NCBI GenBank assembly: GCA_007570785.1 | Contig: ML660203.1 | Coordinates: 7,870,638 to 7,934,637 of the forward strand | Length of the DNA: 64,000 bases | Direction: 5' to 3' | DNA from: Antilocapra americana | Lineage: Eukaryota > Chordata > Mammalia > Artiodactyla > Antilocapridae | In this document: one piece after another, positions 11,640 to 23,082 of the stretch | Layout of the letters: each line of letters opens with the position of its first letter | Numbering within the stretch: the first letter of the stretch is position 1 | Notes under the pieces: model-generated | The model's input: the letters and a program-made list of their open reading frames with translations, nothing else | What the model was told of the DNA's origin: nothing | Databases searched by the model: none | Position numbers and translations under genes: made by a program

Positions 11640-12160
11640 CAGATTTTCAGGATGCAAGAGCAGGTAACAGAATTTTAGGTGCACAGATTCTTGAAAACAG
11701 CAATTCCACTTGCCGGAACAGTTCCCACAGTGATGCCTGCCCACATACATACGGCCAAGTGGGGAACGGTGTTCATAACAGCAAGACTGGGAACAACGTA
11801 TAAGTCCCTGAGTAGAGGATCGGATAAACAATGCGTGGTCCATCCACCAATGGACCACACGGCCACATGCAGGAATAACCTACAGCAGAGACAGTCTTGC
11901 GTGAAGAAGACGGAGGAACAGAACAGCAAGGTCAGCAGGTAGTAAAATGGGATGTACTGACGGACACAGCTGCCCACGTATACAGAATATTTCTGGAGGG
12001 AAATATCAAGACTGTTTGACAGTGATTATCTAGGAGCCTAGGTGGGAGACAGACAATTGTCACTGGATATTTTTTTCCCTACAAGTTTGAAATGTTTAAC
12101 CACCTACGTGGATTGCTTTCTCAAGAAAGGCATAACTTTTGCACATAAATAAAGAACTCC
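11640..12160 (+). mobile_element. Ancient L1 (L1M-type) 3' fragment
   Basis: Diverged L1 3' words occur in the expected order: 'cagcaagactgggaacaac', 'gtggtccatccaccaatgg', 'cagaatatttctggaggg' and 'agtgattatctaggagcc', then a 'tacaagtttgaaatgttta' end. No coding capacity remains. Confidence 0.65.
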
Positions 12161-12814
12161 AGCAAAATGTACCCAAGGAAGCTTTCTTCTAAGTGACAGG
12201 CATTGCATTCCCTGGGGACAAGGCCCAGACACCTGGATTTTGAAGCTTCCTCAAGGGCTGCTGGTCACCTAGCAGAATAGGTGGTCAGCCTCCACAAGCA
12301 GATGGAGGCAGCCTGGACACCACAGGGCTCTGGGCAGGGGAGAGAGTAGCAGGGAAGACTCTGGGGGAAAAACTTGGCCTTAAGGCATAAGAAGGACTTG
12401 AAGAGAGCTTTGAATGCTCAACAGGTACAGTTGGGAGGAGGGAGTTCCTCCAGAAGGACTGGGTAAACTAAGTCGGGCTTGTAAGACCAAAAGGGGGAGG
12501 GATACTGACAAGTCCCTTCCCCTCTGATACGTGGTTCCCACTCATGGCAAAGTGAGGAGGCTGGGAGAGTTCCTTCCAGACTGATATTCTATGATATGCC
12601 TTTATTTTGTCTCATTTAATATTAAAGGAGGCAAGGAAGGTCCCCAGTTTAGCACATGGCCATAGGGCTCCACATCTGTGCAGACTGTAATCAAATATTT
12701 GGAGGTGGCAGAAAATACAGGCTAGGATCTTAGATACAGCCATCCCTGGGCAACTTCCATCCCCTTGGGGAGAAGCAGATGGCCTTCTGTAGAGATGCCT
12801 TCCCTCACCTTCTT

Positions 12815-12827
12815 GTTAATAATTAAG
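12815..12827 (+). promoter_or_regulatory. HNF1-like site (GTTAATAATTAAG)
   Basis: Matches the HNF1 consensus GTTAATNATTAAC at 12 of 13 positions, the exception being the last base. It sits in AT-rich, apparently unique intron sequence (about 12790-12930) that does not look like a known repeat. Regulatory function is inferred. Confidence 0.35.
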
Positions 12828-13644
12828 TCATTACCAAAGATCTCCTTTGTCACTCTTGAAGTTCAGTTTGCAGAGACTTGCTGTCTTGGCTTACTTTATC
12901 ATGATGCTCCAGGTTGAAGGCTCACAGGCTACAACAATTTAGGTGTAAGCCTCAGGCCCAAACTCCAGGGCTCTGCAGTGGAAAGGGCCTAGGGTGGGGG
13001 GTAGGAGCACTGGGGTGGATCCTGGCTAGACCCTGATGGTTCGGTGGACTCTGGAAGGTCAGAAGCTAAGACTCTAAGATGCCTCTCCTGGTCACTGTAT
13101 CCCCAGGGCTAGCTCATCTCACCTGACACACAGCAGGCACTTAATAAGTATTTGTTGAATAAGTGAACAACAGCTCAGTCAGCGAATCCTAGAGGGACCT
13201 TGGTCAAGTCACTTTCTGGAAAATGAGGATGACAAGAACAGTAATGACCTCCTAGGGCTGTATAAGAATCTGAGATATGGTGGATGAAAGTTCTCTACAA
13301 ATCAAAAATGGGCTACACAAAACTAGGATCCAAAACTAATGTGCTAAGAATAAAATAAAAAGAATGGATATACCTGAGAATGATCACAATTACAACAAAG
13401 CACCCGGCAAGTGGTAAAGCACTGATCAAATGAATTACTACAATCGAGAGGGACAGCACAGGGCACTCTAGTTCACCGCTTCAATGTCTGCATAATTTCT
13501 CAGGTTTCTCAGGCTCGGTCTGTTTCAAAGGAGCACAAAAACCCCTCATCCAAACTCTTGCCCTGCTTTCTGGTACGAAAATCGTGGGAGCAGTTACAAT
13601 TGTACCCTGTAAACCCCAAGGCTCAGAGAATACATGCCAATGTA

Positions 13645-13850
13645 TTCCCTGGTGGCTCAGTGGGAAAGAATTAGCCTGTAATGTAGGAGCCACAGGTTCG
13701 ACCTCTGGGTTGGGAAGATCCCCTGGAGGAGGAAATGGCAAACCACTCCAGTGTTCTTGCCTGAAGAATCCCATGGGCAGAGGAGCCTGGTGGGCTGCAG
13801 CCCATGGGGTCGCAAGAGTCTGACATGACTAGTGACTTATCATTAGCACT
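13645..13850 (+). mobile_element. Bov-tA/Bov-A2 SINE
   Basis: Head 'ttccctggtggctcagtggg', core 'aagatcccctggaggagg', and 'gctgcagcccatggggtcgc' followed by 'gtctgacatgactagtgac' identify the element. There is no obvious A-tail. Confidence 0.9.
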
Positions 13851-14417
13851 GGCACAAGGATCCCAGGGGTGTTTACTGCAGACAAGGGAGGAGTGGGGAG
13901 CGGAACACGGAAGCTGTGACTGCCCTGTGACCTCAAGACCCCCCGCCAAGGCCCTGCTCAAGGGGGCACACAGAGAAGGACTGGCCACTAGTTTCCAAGC
14001 TGCGCACTATGACCAGCCACAGCTGTCTCCCTGGTAGCCACTCTCCGTCTCCTTCCCTCTGCCCAGTGGGTATCCCTGGCTGCAGCCTGGGAAAGGAGAA
14101 CTGGGTTTCATCACCTGGCTCTCCTGTGCTGAGAGGACCTTGGACAAGTCCCTTCCTGCCTTTGTTGGCTGGGCCAGGGAACACTCTCTCTGGGGGGTGG
14201 GGAGGAGGCTGGAGGAGAATTCCAGTGCGCCCAGTCATGGTTGTGCCCACAGCTGGACCAGACACAGGAGGCCCAGCTCTGGAGGCTGCTCAGAGCCTGG
14301 CGAGTAAAACAGCTGATATGAAGGCCCTTCAGTTCTCTTAAGGAATTTCTGAACTAGTACTCAGCCCCAATCTTCCTGGTCTTTAGAAAGCAGGGGGTGT
14401 GTGGGCTTTAGGGAATG

Positions 14418-14653
14418 TATTTGTGCGTGTGTGCTAAGGCACTTCAGTTGTGTCTGACTCTTTGCAACTCTTTGCAACCCATGGACTATAGCCTACCAGG
14501 CTCCTCTGGCCATGGGATTCTCCACACAAGAATACTGAACTGTCGTAACCTCCTCCAGGGGGACCTTCCCCACCTAGGGATCGAACCTAGGTTTCTCACA
14601 TCTCCTACACTGGCAGGCAGATTCTTTACCACTAGTGCTGCCTAGAAAGCCCA
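14418..14653 (-). mobile_element. Bov-tA/Bov-A2 SINE, reverse orientation
   Basis: On the minus strand it runs from 'gggctttctaggcagcac' through 'gtagggatcgaacc'-type complement words to 'gactcagacacaactgaag'. A small tandem duplication of 'tttgcaact' (about 14460-14477) is specific to this copy. Confidence 0.88.
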
Positions 14654-16369
14654 GGGGATATATTAATTCAAGGGTCAAGAAGGTTCAGATTCCCAGGACC
14701 CTAACAGTAGGAGGTTCCTTTCAAGAAGCTGAGCTGAACTGGGAGAGCCAGTGTTTACAGTCAGCCTTGGGTCTGAGCCACACGTTCCTTATCTGTAAAA
14801 GGGGGATGGTAAGTCTGCCTGCCTCGGGCTTGTTGAGAGGATTTCACGACAGCACCCTTGGAGGCCCTGGCACAGAGCCTGGCACAGAGCAGGTGGACGA
14901 GCAATGCGCTCAGACTGTTATTTCCTGCTCCAAATAGCAACACCCAGCATCTTTCCTGCTGGCCCATCAGGCCCCTACTTGGGCTCTCCTCAGGGCACAC
15001 ACATCCTCTGCCCCTCCCCGTCCCTCGGGCTCTACCTGCACCTCGCCCTCTCCCTTCTCCAGGACGCTTGCAAAGCTCCTCCCCTGCCACCACCTTCATT
15101 CATTCCCACTCACCCAGCCTGACTCATCCTGAAAAAAATCCTCCAGGGGTGCTGCTCTGGCTCTAAAACCTTCCATGGCTCTCCAAAGCCTCTGCTCTTT
15201 GGCTCAAGTTCAACGCGGCCTACAACCTTCTGGGCCCTCCCAGAGCAGCAGCTAAACTGGTCTACTCACTGTTTCCAAAATATGTGCTCACCTTGTCCAG
15301 CCCCCACACCCCTGCCTTTGGAGAAACCATGCCCAGAAATGCCAGCCCCAACGCCAGTCTCTAAATCCAGTCCCACTCTCAAGGGCTCTTGTTTCCTCTG
15401 GCTCACGTTCACTTCTTCCTCCTCAGACAATGCCTTTCTTCAGCAGATGCTTAATTACAGACTGTCACAGAGTCTCTCATAATTGTAGGCCTTGTCTCCC
15501 TTGTCAGAGCCTGAGTTCCCAGGGGCAGAGGCCCTGTCTGTCTGGTCTTTCCCATCCTCTCGGAGCCCGGCCCCGGGCTGGGAGGGCAGGCCGTTGGTCA
15601 GAGAGTGTTTTCCAAGCCCAATTCGGCTGAGCTGGGTCCAGCTTCAACCACTTGGGACCACTTTTCTGGCTCTTTGTCCTTTACACTGGCCAAACCAGCT
15701 CTCCCCAGGCGATCCAGGCCAGGGACAGAAATGTGGAAGACCTGGGCAGGGAGGCAGGGCGGTGGCTCTTGCCTGGCCCTGACGTGGTCTTCTGGGGCGC
15801 TAGGCACACCCTGTCCCTTCTCCTCCCTGGGCCAGCTTCTTACAGTGAAACAAGCAACAGTAATCTTTTAACTCCAGAATATAGATTTTGTCTTCCCTGG
15901 TTCCCAGGAGTGGGCGGGTGAGAAACCAGCTAATTCCAACACAGGCTGAGGGAAGGGAGGCAGCTGTGGCTCCCTCCCACAAGACTGGGAAACCTGAGAA
16001 CCTGAGAGGCACTCACAGCGCACACCTGGACAACCACATTCAATTCCTGTTGCCGACTGCACTGCACTCCTGCCCAGATGTTCAATTTCACAGCCCCCAT
16101 CCTGGCCAGGGCTGATAGCGTCTACTGCTGGGACTGAGTAGGGCAAGTTGGTAACCTCTTTCTGGACAGAAACAACCAATCCTGCCTGAAACAAAAGAGC
16201 ACAATGAGGGACCAGTCTCCCCACCTGTCAGCTGGGGATCATATTGGGACCCATATCACAGAATTGTTGCAATAATGCAGCAGGATAACACCAGAAACCG
16301 CCTAGCACGGTCCCCGATACCCAGTGACTGGCAGCGTAGTGACATGCTCCCAGGTCTTGCCAGGACCTC

Positions 16370-16515
16370 TCCGATACCAGTTTACATTCTCAGAGCAACC
16401 TGGAAGGAATGCATTTCCATCCCTTTCTGACCCAGAAGAAAACTGAGGTGTAGGAAGTCAACCAGTCCAAGGTCACAAAGCAGGGACAAGCCAAACTGCG
16501 ACACCAGCCCAGGAA
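16370..16515 (+). repeat. MIR SINE fragment
   Basis: Shows diverged MIR core words: 'tctcagagcaacctgg', 'agaagaaaactgaggtgt', 'ccaaggtcacaaagcagg' and 'acaccagcccagg'. Confidence 0.65.
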
Positions 16516-17639
16516 TCGCTCAGTTCAGCTTTTGCCTGAGCACGGTCCACAAGCCCTCAGCATCGGCCTCCTCCAGGGGGCTGGTTTAAAAAGCTCATTC
16601 TTGCTCCCAGACCTGTCAACTGAGACCCTTTGGGGATAGGGCTCAGAAGCCTGAGCTGTGTCAAGACGTGGAGCCTAAATTTTATGAGGAAACGGAGGCA
16701 GAGAGAGGTGATCTCCAAGGTCACACTTTCATCGAGTGCAGAATAAATTCACAATCTGACTCCAGAGGCAGCAATCACAGACTTCCTGGAAGAGGAGGCA
16801 TTTGCCTATGCGTCCTCCAAGGGAACAGAGGCACCATGGGGGAGCACACATGAGGGCTTGGGGCAGGAGAAGCCAGGCAACGGCTCAGTGTGGCTTGTGC
16901 TTCCAGATCTCCTAGGTGTGAAGAAATACATACAGAGCCTCCCTGCACCCTGCCCTCCCTGGAGAGCCCAGAGAGAGCCACCTGAGCTTCTGGGAGGAAC
17001 GCCTGTTTTGTGCAGGGTCTATGACCAGCAGGTCTACAGTGGTGGCCCTCTGGGCATGTCTGGCTGCGGCTCAGGGTGAGAAAGCGGAGGAAGGTGGTGA
17101 CTCAGTCCTCACCCAAACTCAAGCTAGTCTCTTTAAATCTGAGATGAGCTCAGAGGCTGGGGAAATGTCAAGCAAACCCTCCTGGCAGAACAGATGCCAG
17201 ATGGAGAGAAGATGGCCCGAGGGGTAGGCTACCAGGCAGCAGTAAATGCAGAGCAACACTGTGGTTGCAGGGTAAGAAAAGTCAAGAGGCCTGGGCGCAA
17301 GGCCCTCCCAGGGCCCCCTATACTTCATTCACCTGTGAAACAGGGAGAACTCCACTGGCTTCTGACGTCCTCCCAGGACTGCCGTGGGAAACAATGGGTA
17401 AGGAAGGAGCCTGGCAGATTATACAAGGTCTCACACAGGGAAGGAGAGATTAGAGGATTACTGCTATTATACATCGGAACAGCCAGAAGGTGCTTTTCTT
17501 GTTACCTGAACCCCAGCCACAGGGGGTGCAGTGGGAGAGGCTGGGCCTCTGTCTTGTTCCCACAAAGAAAAAAGGGATCCAGATATTACCTGGAGGTGAA
17601 GGCTCCCATTTATTAAATGCCTGCCACATATTGCACACA

Positions 17640-17845
17640 TGCGCAGTTGCTAAATCATGAACGAATCATTGTGACCCCACAGACTGCAGCCCACCAGGCT
17701 CCTCTGTTCATGGGATTTGCCAGGTAGTAAGACTGGAATGGGTTCCCTTTCCTTCTCCAGGGGATCTTCTTGACCCAGGAATTGAACCCACATCTTCTGC
17801 ACTGGCAGGTGGGTTCTTTACCACTGGGCTACCTGGGAAGTCACC
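17640..17845 (-). mobile_element. Bov-tA/Bov-A2 SINE, reverse orientation
   Basis: The complement of the tRNA-like head ends at 'ctacctgggaagtcac', and the complement of the tail begins at 'gcagttgctaaatcatgaac'. The copy is diverged from the younger Bov-A2 at 10576. Confidence 0.88.
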
Positions 17846-18344
17846 TACTGTGTACTAGGTATTTTAAAATATAGAATCTTACTTAATCCTCACCATGACC
17901 CTGCAGTGTAAATATGACTATCTTCAGTCCAGATGAAAAAGCTGAAGTTGAAAGAAAGTAACAAGACCAAGATTACACCTGCAGCAAGCAGACACCAATT
18001 AAAACCAGGCGTTTTCACACTCAAACCCCCACACTCATCTTGAACAGTTCCTACAAGAGGCAGAACGTGTCGGGTACAGGGGCCCGGCTCAAGCACTGCC
18101 TCTTTCTGGAAGTGTCTCTGATTCCTTTGCCCAGATAAGGTCTCTCTCTGATGAAACCCCACAGTATATCATGAGCACACACGGGGCAGCACTCAACACA
18201 TTCTCCCTGTTATTTTGTGATCATACACACTTTTACAGGTAAGACGAGATGTAGGTACAAATAGGTGGCCTTTCAGTTACCTCAATATCCTCAAGTGTCA
18301 TTCATAATTTAAAAAAAAAACCCACAAGTGTTTAAAAAAAAAAT

Positions 18345-18500
18345 CCTCAAATGTCAGAGCTGATAGCACCTCCAAGACCACAATTTCCAACTTCCTCATT
18401 TTTTTGAAGGAAAAATACAGAGAGAGGAAGACACTTGTCTGAAGTCACACAGCATCTTAGCATCAGAGCCGAGAATAGAACCCTGGCAGTCTGCCTCCCA
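18345..18500 (+). repeat. MIR-like SINE fragment
   Basis: Words 'cttcctcatttttttgaagg', 'gaagacacttgtctgaag' and 'tcacacagcatcttagc' fit the MIR core in plus orientation. Diverged. Confidence 0.55.
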
Positions 18501-19374
18501 CAATTTCTTTAGAGATTCCATGATTTCAGAATCAGTCTGAGGACAAGGAAGATCATTCCCATGTTGCAGCTATGGAAGCTGAAACCCAGGGAAAAGCAGC
18601 CTCCCTGAGACAGTGCGATGTGGGGACCACACCCTGATCCTCCCACTTCTAGACCAGAAACCAAGCCCTTTCTCCTCCTCACTGCAAGAAATCTGTGTAA
18701 CGTGTCAAGCTCAGGGCCCACAATAAAAGGTCAACGGATGCTGGAAATTGTCATTATACACCAGTGAGCAGGTGACACCCGCCTGACTGTAACCGGTCTG
18801 GCAATGCTACAGAAGAGGACGCAGGAGTCTTGGCTGAACCCTCTGTGCTCTCTGGACCTTCTCTGTAAGTCGAGGGAGCTATCATAGCTGATCTGATCTC
18901 CTGCTCCAAAGTTCTGAGACATCTGAGGCTCCCTGACAGCGATCCCCAGCTATCTGTGGAGCATCTCTCAGCTGGAGCCTTTGTTCCCCTGCTCTACAGG
19001 AAGCCGGCAAAGCAGGTGGGGCTCACAACCACAAACTGACTGACTTTATTCCCAAGTGCCACTGGACAAGCAGGACCACCCTTAAACAACAATGGGAAGG
19101 AACACGGAAAATCCAACTGCCTCCCAGCACAGGCATCCCGCTGGGCACACCTACCTACCATTACAAACTGAAAAAGAACAACTGGGAATTGGGGCATAAA
19201 AGGGGACAGCTGGCTCCCTGCTATTTCTGAAATAATAGGTGGCAACGGAGTTTGGGGTAAAGAACTCTGGACTGGGGCATCCCAGGCCCGGATCCCTGAC
19301 CCAACTCTGCCATGAACTAGCCTGTGTGCCCACGAACTAGCTGCTTCCCCTCTGTGGGGCTCAGGTTAGAGCTA

Positions 19375-19515
19375 GACTGGCAGTTCCCAAAGCGTCTTTA
19401 CAGATATTTCATTTGATCTTCATGACAACCCTGTGAGGTTGCCACAACTATCCCCTTCTTACAGATGGAGAAACTGAGACTGGGAAAGGTTGAGGGTCTC
19501 ATTCAAGTTCACAAG
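19375..19515 (+). repeat. MIR SINE fragment
   Basis: Words 'tttgatcttcatgacaacc', 'cttacagatggagaaactga' and 'ggtctcattcaagttcaca' are the MIR core. It lies about 600 bases downstream of the short-isoform exon, inside the intron. Confidence 0.7.
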
Positions 19516-20128
19516 GTTTGAGGCTGGCAGACCCATGGCCCCAGAGGTCTTAGCCCACCAGCCCAAACCTCAAGGGTGGTCAGGTGAAGAACAACTAACT
19601 CTTTTCTCCCCTCACCCTGACCGACCCTCTCAGCAAGACCAAGGCAGCACAAACCCTGGTTCACCTGCCCAGTCTGGTGGCTTGCAAGTTCTGGCCCCAA
19701 ACCTCACAGCCCAGCTGCCTAGGCCGCACCCCCCTGCAAAATTTGATTACTCAAGTTGGCAAGAACGCAGCCCGCACCCCCAGTCGGGTCTAAATAAACG
19801 CCCAAGTGATATCACATCCTGCTGGCTCCAAAATAGCCCAGGCCTGCCCACAAGCAATCACAAAATGCCAGGCCATGCAGGGCCAAGCCGGCAGGGATGC
19901 CCAGCCCGTGGCATGGTCCACACACACACACAAGCAACTAAAGCAGAAGCCTCAGAGCAGGAGGGCCCCCCACTCCCACCTCTGCCAGACAGCCTGGCCC
20001 CTCCCCCCTTGCCCTCTTGGTGGGGAGTCCCCAGCGCCAGCCCTCGCCCCAGCGCCAACCCCATGGAGCCTCGGCCGCGGCCAGCCTGCGGGCGGACTCC
20101 GGCCCGACCCGGACACCCCACCACTCAC

Positions 20129-20159
20129 ATTGCTTCAAGAGCTCCAGACACAAAGCCAT
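20129..20159 (-). CDS. DLGAP4: DLGAP4 short isoform: alternative first coding exon (MALCLELLKQ + 1 base)
   Basis: Read on the minus strand, an ATG at 20159 opens ten codons (Met-Ala-Leu-Cys-Leu-Glu-Leu-Leu-Lys-Gln) plus a single T at 20129, followed at once by a GTGAGT donor. From memory of the family, this peptide is the unique N-terminus of the short DLGAP4 isoform, which then enters the exon starting with the second and third bases of a Cys codon. The one-base overhang equals that left by exon 31299-31059, so both transcripts can share the same acceptor. The short product lacks residues 1-549 of the long form, including the guanylate-kinase-binding repeats, and would keep the C-terminal GKAP homology domain and PDZ ligand. 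Start context is modest: C at -3, G at +4. The exon lies about 700 bases downstream of the CpG island, with a pyrimidine-rich leader between. I am confident of the exon and less sure of the exact 5' end. Confidence 0.92.
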
Positions 20160-21159
20160 GAGGGCCGGATGGGGTCAGAGACCCAGAGACCGGCAAAGAC
20201 AGAAAAGGGGAGAGGGAGAGACACAGGAGCGGAGAGAAGGGGAGACAGGGGGCCGGGGCAGAGAAAGCGGGGTTGGGGGTGGGAGCAAAAGCCCCCGGCA
20301 GAGAAGCCTCAAAAAGGGGTCTGCAGCGCAAGAGACATCGAGCCGTGACACCAGCAAGACAGATGTGAGGACAGGGAGAGGCAGGGAGAGCAAAGCAGGG
20401 GACCCCGACCCAGGGGGCTGGGCAGCGCGGAGTCCCGACAGAGAACAACGACTGGCGGACAAACCAAGGAAAGGCAGGGAGGGGGTACGGAAGTCAGGGA
20501 GCTGGGGAGCTTCGGGGGTCCCAAAGAGAGACCCCAAGGGATCACAGAGGTCCTAGCGTATAGGGGGGCCAAAAGAGGCAAAAGCCTGCAGAAAGGAGGG
20601 CTAAGAGGAGGCAAGACCCCCGGGGTGTGGGGGGGGAGATGGAAGGGAGGATCCCCAAGGGATGTGCGGGGAGTGCGGAAGGTGTTCTGAAAGAAAGCCC
20701 CCTCCCCACAAGATGAGAGGGCGCTCAGAGAGGGAGTCCCGAAGAACAGGGGCGCTCCGAGGGGGAGACTCTGAGGGATGAGACAAGCGCTTCGAGGGGG
20801 ACCCGAGATCGGGGGGGAGGGAGGGGCTGCGAGGCAGCGCGAGGGCAGAGACAAAGAGACAGCGAGCCAGGGAGAGACAAAGCGGACGGAGCGGGGAGAC
20901 GGGCCCCAGGGTTGGTGGCTGGACAGAAGGACGGAAGCGCGAGCGGGCGGGAGGACGGACGGACGGACAGACTGGGAGGAGGGCGGGGGCAGGGCCGGGC
21001 GGGGGCGGCGCCCGTCTCCTCGCGGGGCCGCGGCTGCTCTGAGCGGCGCTGGGCGGGCCCCCGGCGTCCGGGCTGAGGCGGCGGCGGCGGCGACGACGTG
21101 GACCGGACAGACCGACGAAGTGACGGACGGGCTGGCGGCAGCTGCGGCCAGCGGCGGGC
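20160..21159 (-). other. DLGAP4: Probable 5' leader of the DLGAP4 short isoform (strand-asymmetric, pyrimidine-rich on the transcript)
   Basis: Between the CpG island core and the short-isoform ATG the plus strand is very rich in G and A, so the minus-strand transcript is C/U-rich. Examples are the stretches around 20190-20260, 20460-20520 and 20700-20880. Long open frames cross this region on both strands (for example minus 21616-20309), but they reflect base composition: they lack a known domain and run through the promoter. A tetranucleotide run of GGAC units (about 20949-20966) and a GGC triplet run (about 21076-21091) are visible. I treat the region as leader or promoter-proximal sequence with an undetermined start site. 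Confidence 0.55.
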
Positions 21160-21530
21160 ACTCACCCTCCTCCCTCACGCGGCCCGGCCCGAGGCTCCGG
21201 TTTTGTACGCCCGAGGGGCGGGGCCTCTGGGTTAAAGCCCCGCGCCGGCCCCGCCCCGCCCCGCCCCCCGCGTCAGACGCGCGCGCGCGTCGCTCGGGAC
21301 TCCCGGGGCGGGCGTGGGCGCGCGCGGCCCTCTCGGCACGTGGCCCGTCGCGCGCGCCCGGCGGGGCGAGTGCGCAAGCGCGGGCGCGCTCAGTCCAGCC
21401 CACGCCCAGGCCGCCCGACCCCGCGAAGGAGCGCGCGCCCACGTCAGCACGCGGGTGCCTGAGCTCCCGGGACTCCGCCCCTCCAGCCACCCCCACCAAA
21501 CCGGTTCCAGCTGGAACGAGACGCATGCTC
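20860..21530. promoter_or_regulatory. DLGAP4: CpG-island promoter of the DLGAP4 short isoform
   Basis: CpG density is far above the rest of the window, with very high G+C, GC boxes (GGGGCGGGGC at 21215-21224 and a run of CCCCG units at about 21249-21269), an alternating CG run at 21278-21289, and no convincing TATA box. A CRE-like half site (CACGTCAGC) lies near 21439. This is the only clear CpG island in the window, and it sits directly upstream, in the minus direction, of the short-isoform first exon. Such TATA-less CpG promoters normally use dispersed start sites and are often bidirectional. An antisense transcript on the plus strand is therefore plausible but not demonstrated. Confidence 0.85.
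21160..21166 (-). other. Candidate splice donor for a noncoding first exon
   Basis: Within the CpG island the minus strand reads GG|GTGAGT, with the exon end at 21166 and the donor at 21165-21160. It is a full consensus donor in the right direction and suggests an additional, noncoding first exon that could splice past the 20159 ATG exon. Confidence 0.4.
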
Positions 21531-22212
21531 CCTGACGAGCGAGGGGCCCGGGGAGTCTGTACCAGTTTATCGCGGCTGCACTTGGATATTCCCCAGAGGA
21601 AACAGGCGCCGCACAAGCAGGTCGTTTCACCTGTGTGTGGTCAAATTAGCCTCCTAATACTATGGACTCTACGTCCAAAGGGTTTCTAGTGTCCTCACCG
21701 CTCCCTCCTGGTTTGCTGTGCTCATCTGGGGTCTTCCAGGTTGGGTTCTAATCCCTGCTCAGCCTCTGAAGGGCTGTGTGACCTTGAACAAGATGCTCAT
21801 TCAACCTCCTGAACCTTAGTTTTCTCTTTAGTGAGATAAAACCGTTACATCCACGATACCTTGGAGGGCCAAGTGCAGTAGGAGTTGCGTAAATTCCTAA
21901 GTCACTCCCGTCAGAACTCAAGGAGCCTCCTCATCTCAAGGAGTCCCCACCTCTCCCCTGCGAGTCTCCCTACTCACAGTCCTGGTCCTTGCTCCCGGCC
22001 TCATTCCTCTAGGCTACACCTACAGTAGGTCTACCATCTGTATATCCAGTTTCTGCTCCCCAACCTGCCTTGCTGAGTGACCTAGACAAGCCCCTGCCCT
22101 TCTCTGCGCCTCTGTTTTCCAGGTGTAAAATGGAGACAAATTCACTGAAGATGATACAGTCTTTCCAATACCACTGTTGTGATTTTTGCATAAAGTTATA
22201 ATGATAACAGCG

Positions 22213-22420
22213 GGCTGCCCTGGTGGCTTGGTGCTAAAGAATCTGCCTGCAATGCAGGAGATGCAAGTTGGATCCCTGGGTTGGGAAGATCTCCTGGAGA
22301 AAGAAATGGCAACCCACTCCAGGATTCTTGGGAAATCCCATGGACAGAGGAACCTGGCGGGCTACAGCCAGAGGGGCACAAAAGAGTCAGACATGACTGA
22401 GTGACTAAACAGCAACAACA
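22213..22420 (+). mobile_element. Bov-tA/Bov-A2 SINE
   Basis: Head 'gggctgccctggtggcttgg', core 'tggagaaagaaatggcaac' and tail 'gtcagacatgactgagtgac' are present. A short deletion removes part of the 'ttgcctg' segment near 22330. Confidence 0.9.
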
Positions 22421-22888
22421 AAAATATTGAAAGCAACCGTTTGCTTTTAATACTGATGCCAGGCACTGACACTTTGATGCCAGGCACTGCACTAGGCACT
22501 TTGAAAATACTAGCTTACTCTGCCCTTCTCACAGTCACTAGGCTAGCTACACCTATACCATTCACTGAGTCTTTAGATTGACGGCATAAGAAAATTCAGG
22601 AAGCCCCAAAGCACAGCCTGTCTTGCTGTGTCCCAACCCACCCAGCCCTGCTTCGCCTCCCACGGCTACTGAGCCCTCCTGCCTCAGGGCATTTGTACCA
22701 CTCTTCTCCCAGCCTGGAGTACCTCCCCACCACCACTTCTTCCCTCACTTCCTTCAAGAGTTTGCTCAAACGTGTTTCTCAATGAGGTCTACCCTGGTAC
22801 CCTATCTATGCTGCAATATCCCTCCCCTCCCCCTCCTGGCTCTCTCAGTATTCCTTGCCCTACACTGCTTTCCAATAAGCCATATACT

Positions 22889-23082
22889 TAGGGGACATCC
22901 CTGGTAGTCCACGGGTTAAGAATCTGCCTTCCAACGGAGGGGATGTGGGGAGCTAAGATCCTACATATCAGGACAACTAAGCCCACGATATGCCCCACAC
23001 CACAACCACAAAAAGACTGTGCCACAACAAAGACTGCAACCTGACACAGCCAAAATAAATAAATATTTTTAAAAACCCATAT
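22889..23082 (+). mobile_element. CHR-type SINE
   Basis: Starts 'aggggacatccctggtagtc', continues with 'gttaagaatctgcc' and a shortened body of 'cacaaccacaaaaag' type, and ends in 'aaaataaataaatattttta'. Confidence 0.85.

Larger units (their letters stand above)
1..20128 (-). other. DLGAP4: DLGAP4 intron downstream of the short-isoform first exon (3' part outside window)
   Basis: On the minus strand this interval starts with the GTGAGT donor at 20128-20123 and runs off the left edge. I searched the minus-strand frames for the next shared exon, which in the family begins with a Ser-Ser-Cys-Leu-Val segment, and did not find it, so that exon lies beyond position 1. The interval holds SINEs, MIR and L1M fragments, two microsatellites and some unique sequence that reads as non-repetitive (about 1790-2180, 5780-6060, 12790-12930). 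The open reading frames in it are short, lack splice support and look like chance frames. Confidence 0.85.

Noticed and set aside
19490..20161. 223-codon plus-strand frame antisense to the short-isoform exon
   Set aside because: Pro-rich translation with no recognisable domain, and it crosses a confirmed splice junction on the other strand. There is no evidence of an exon on the plus strand.
20309..21616. 435-codon open frame on the minus strand and 303-codon frame (20778-21689) on the plus strand
   Set aside because: Both lie in the CpG island and purine-biased leader, have Pro/Arg/Ser- or Gly/Arg-rich translations with no domain, and overlap each other. Base composition explains them.
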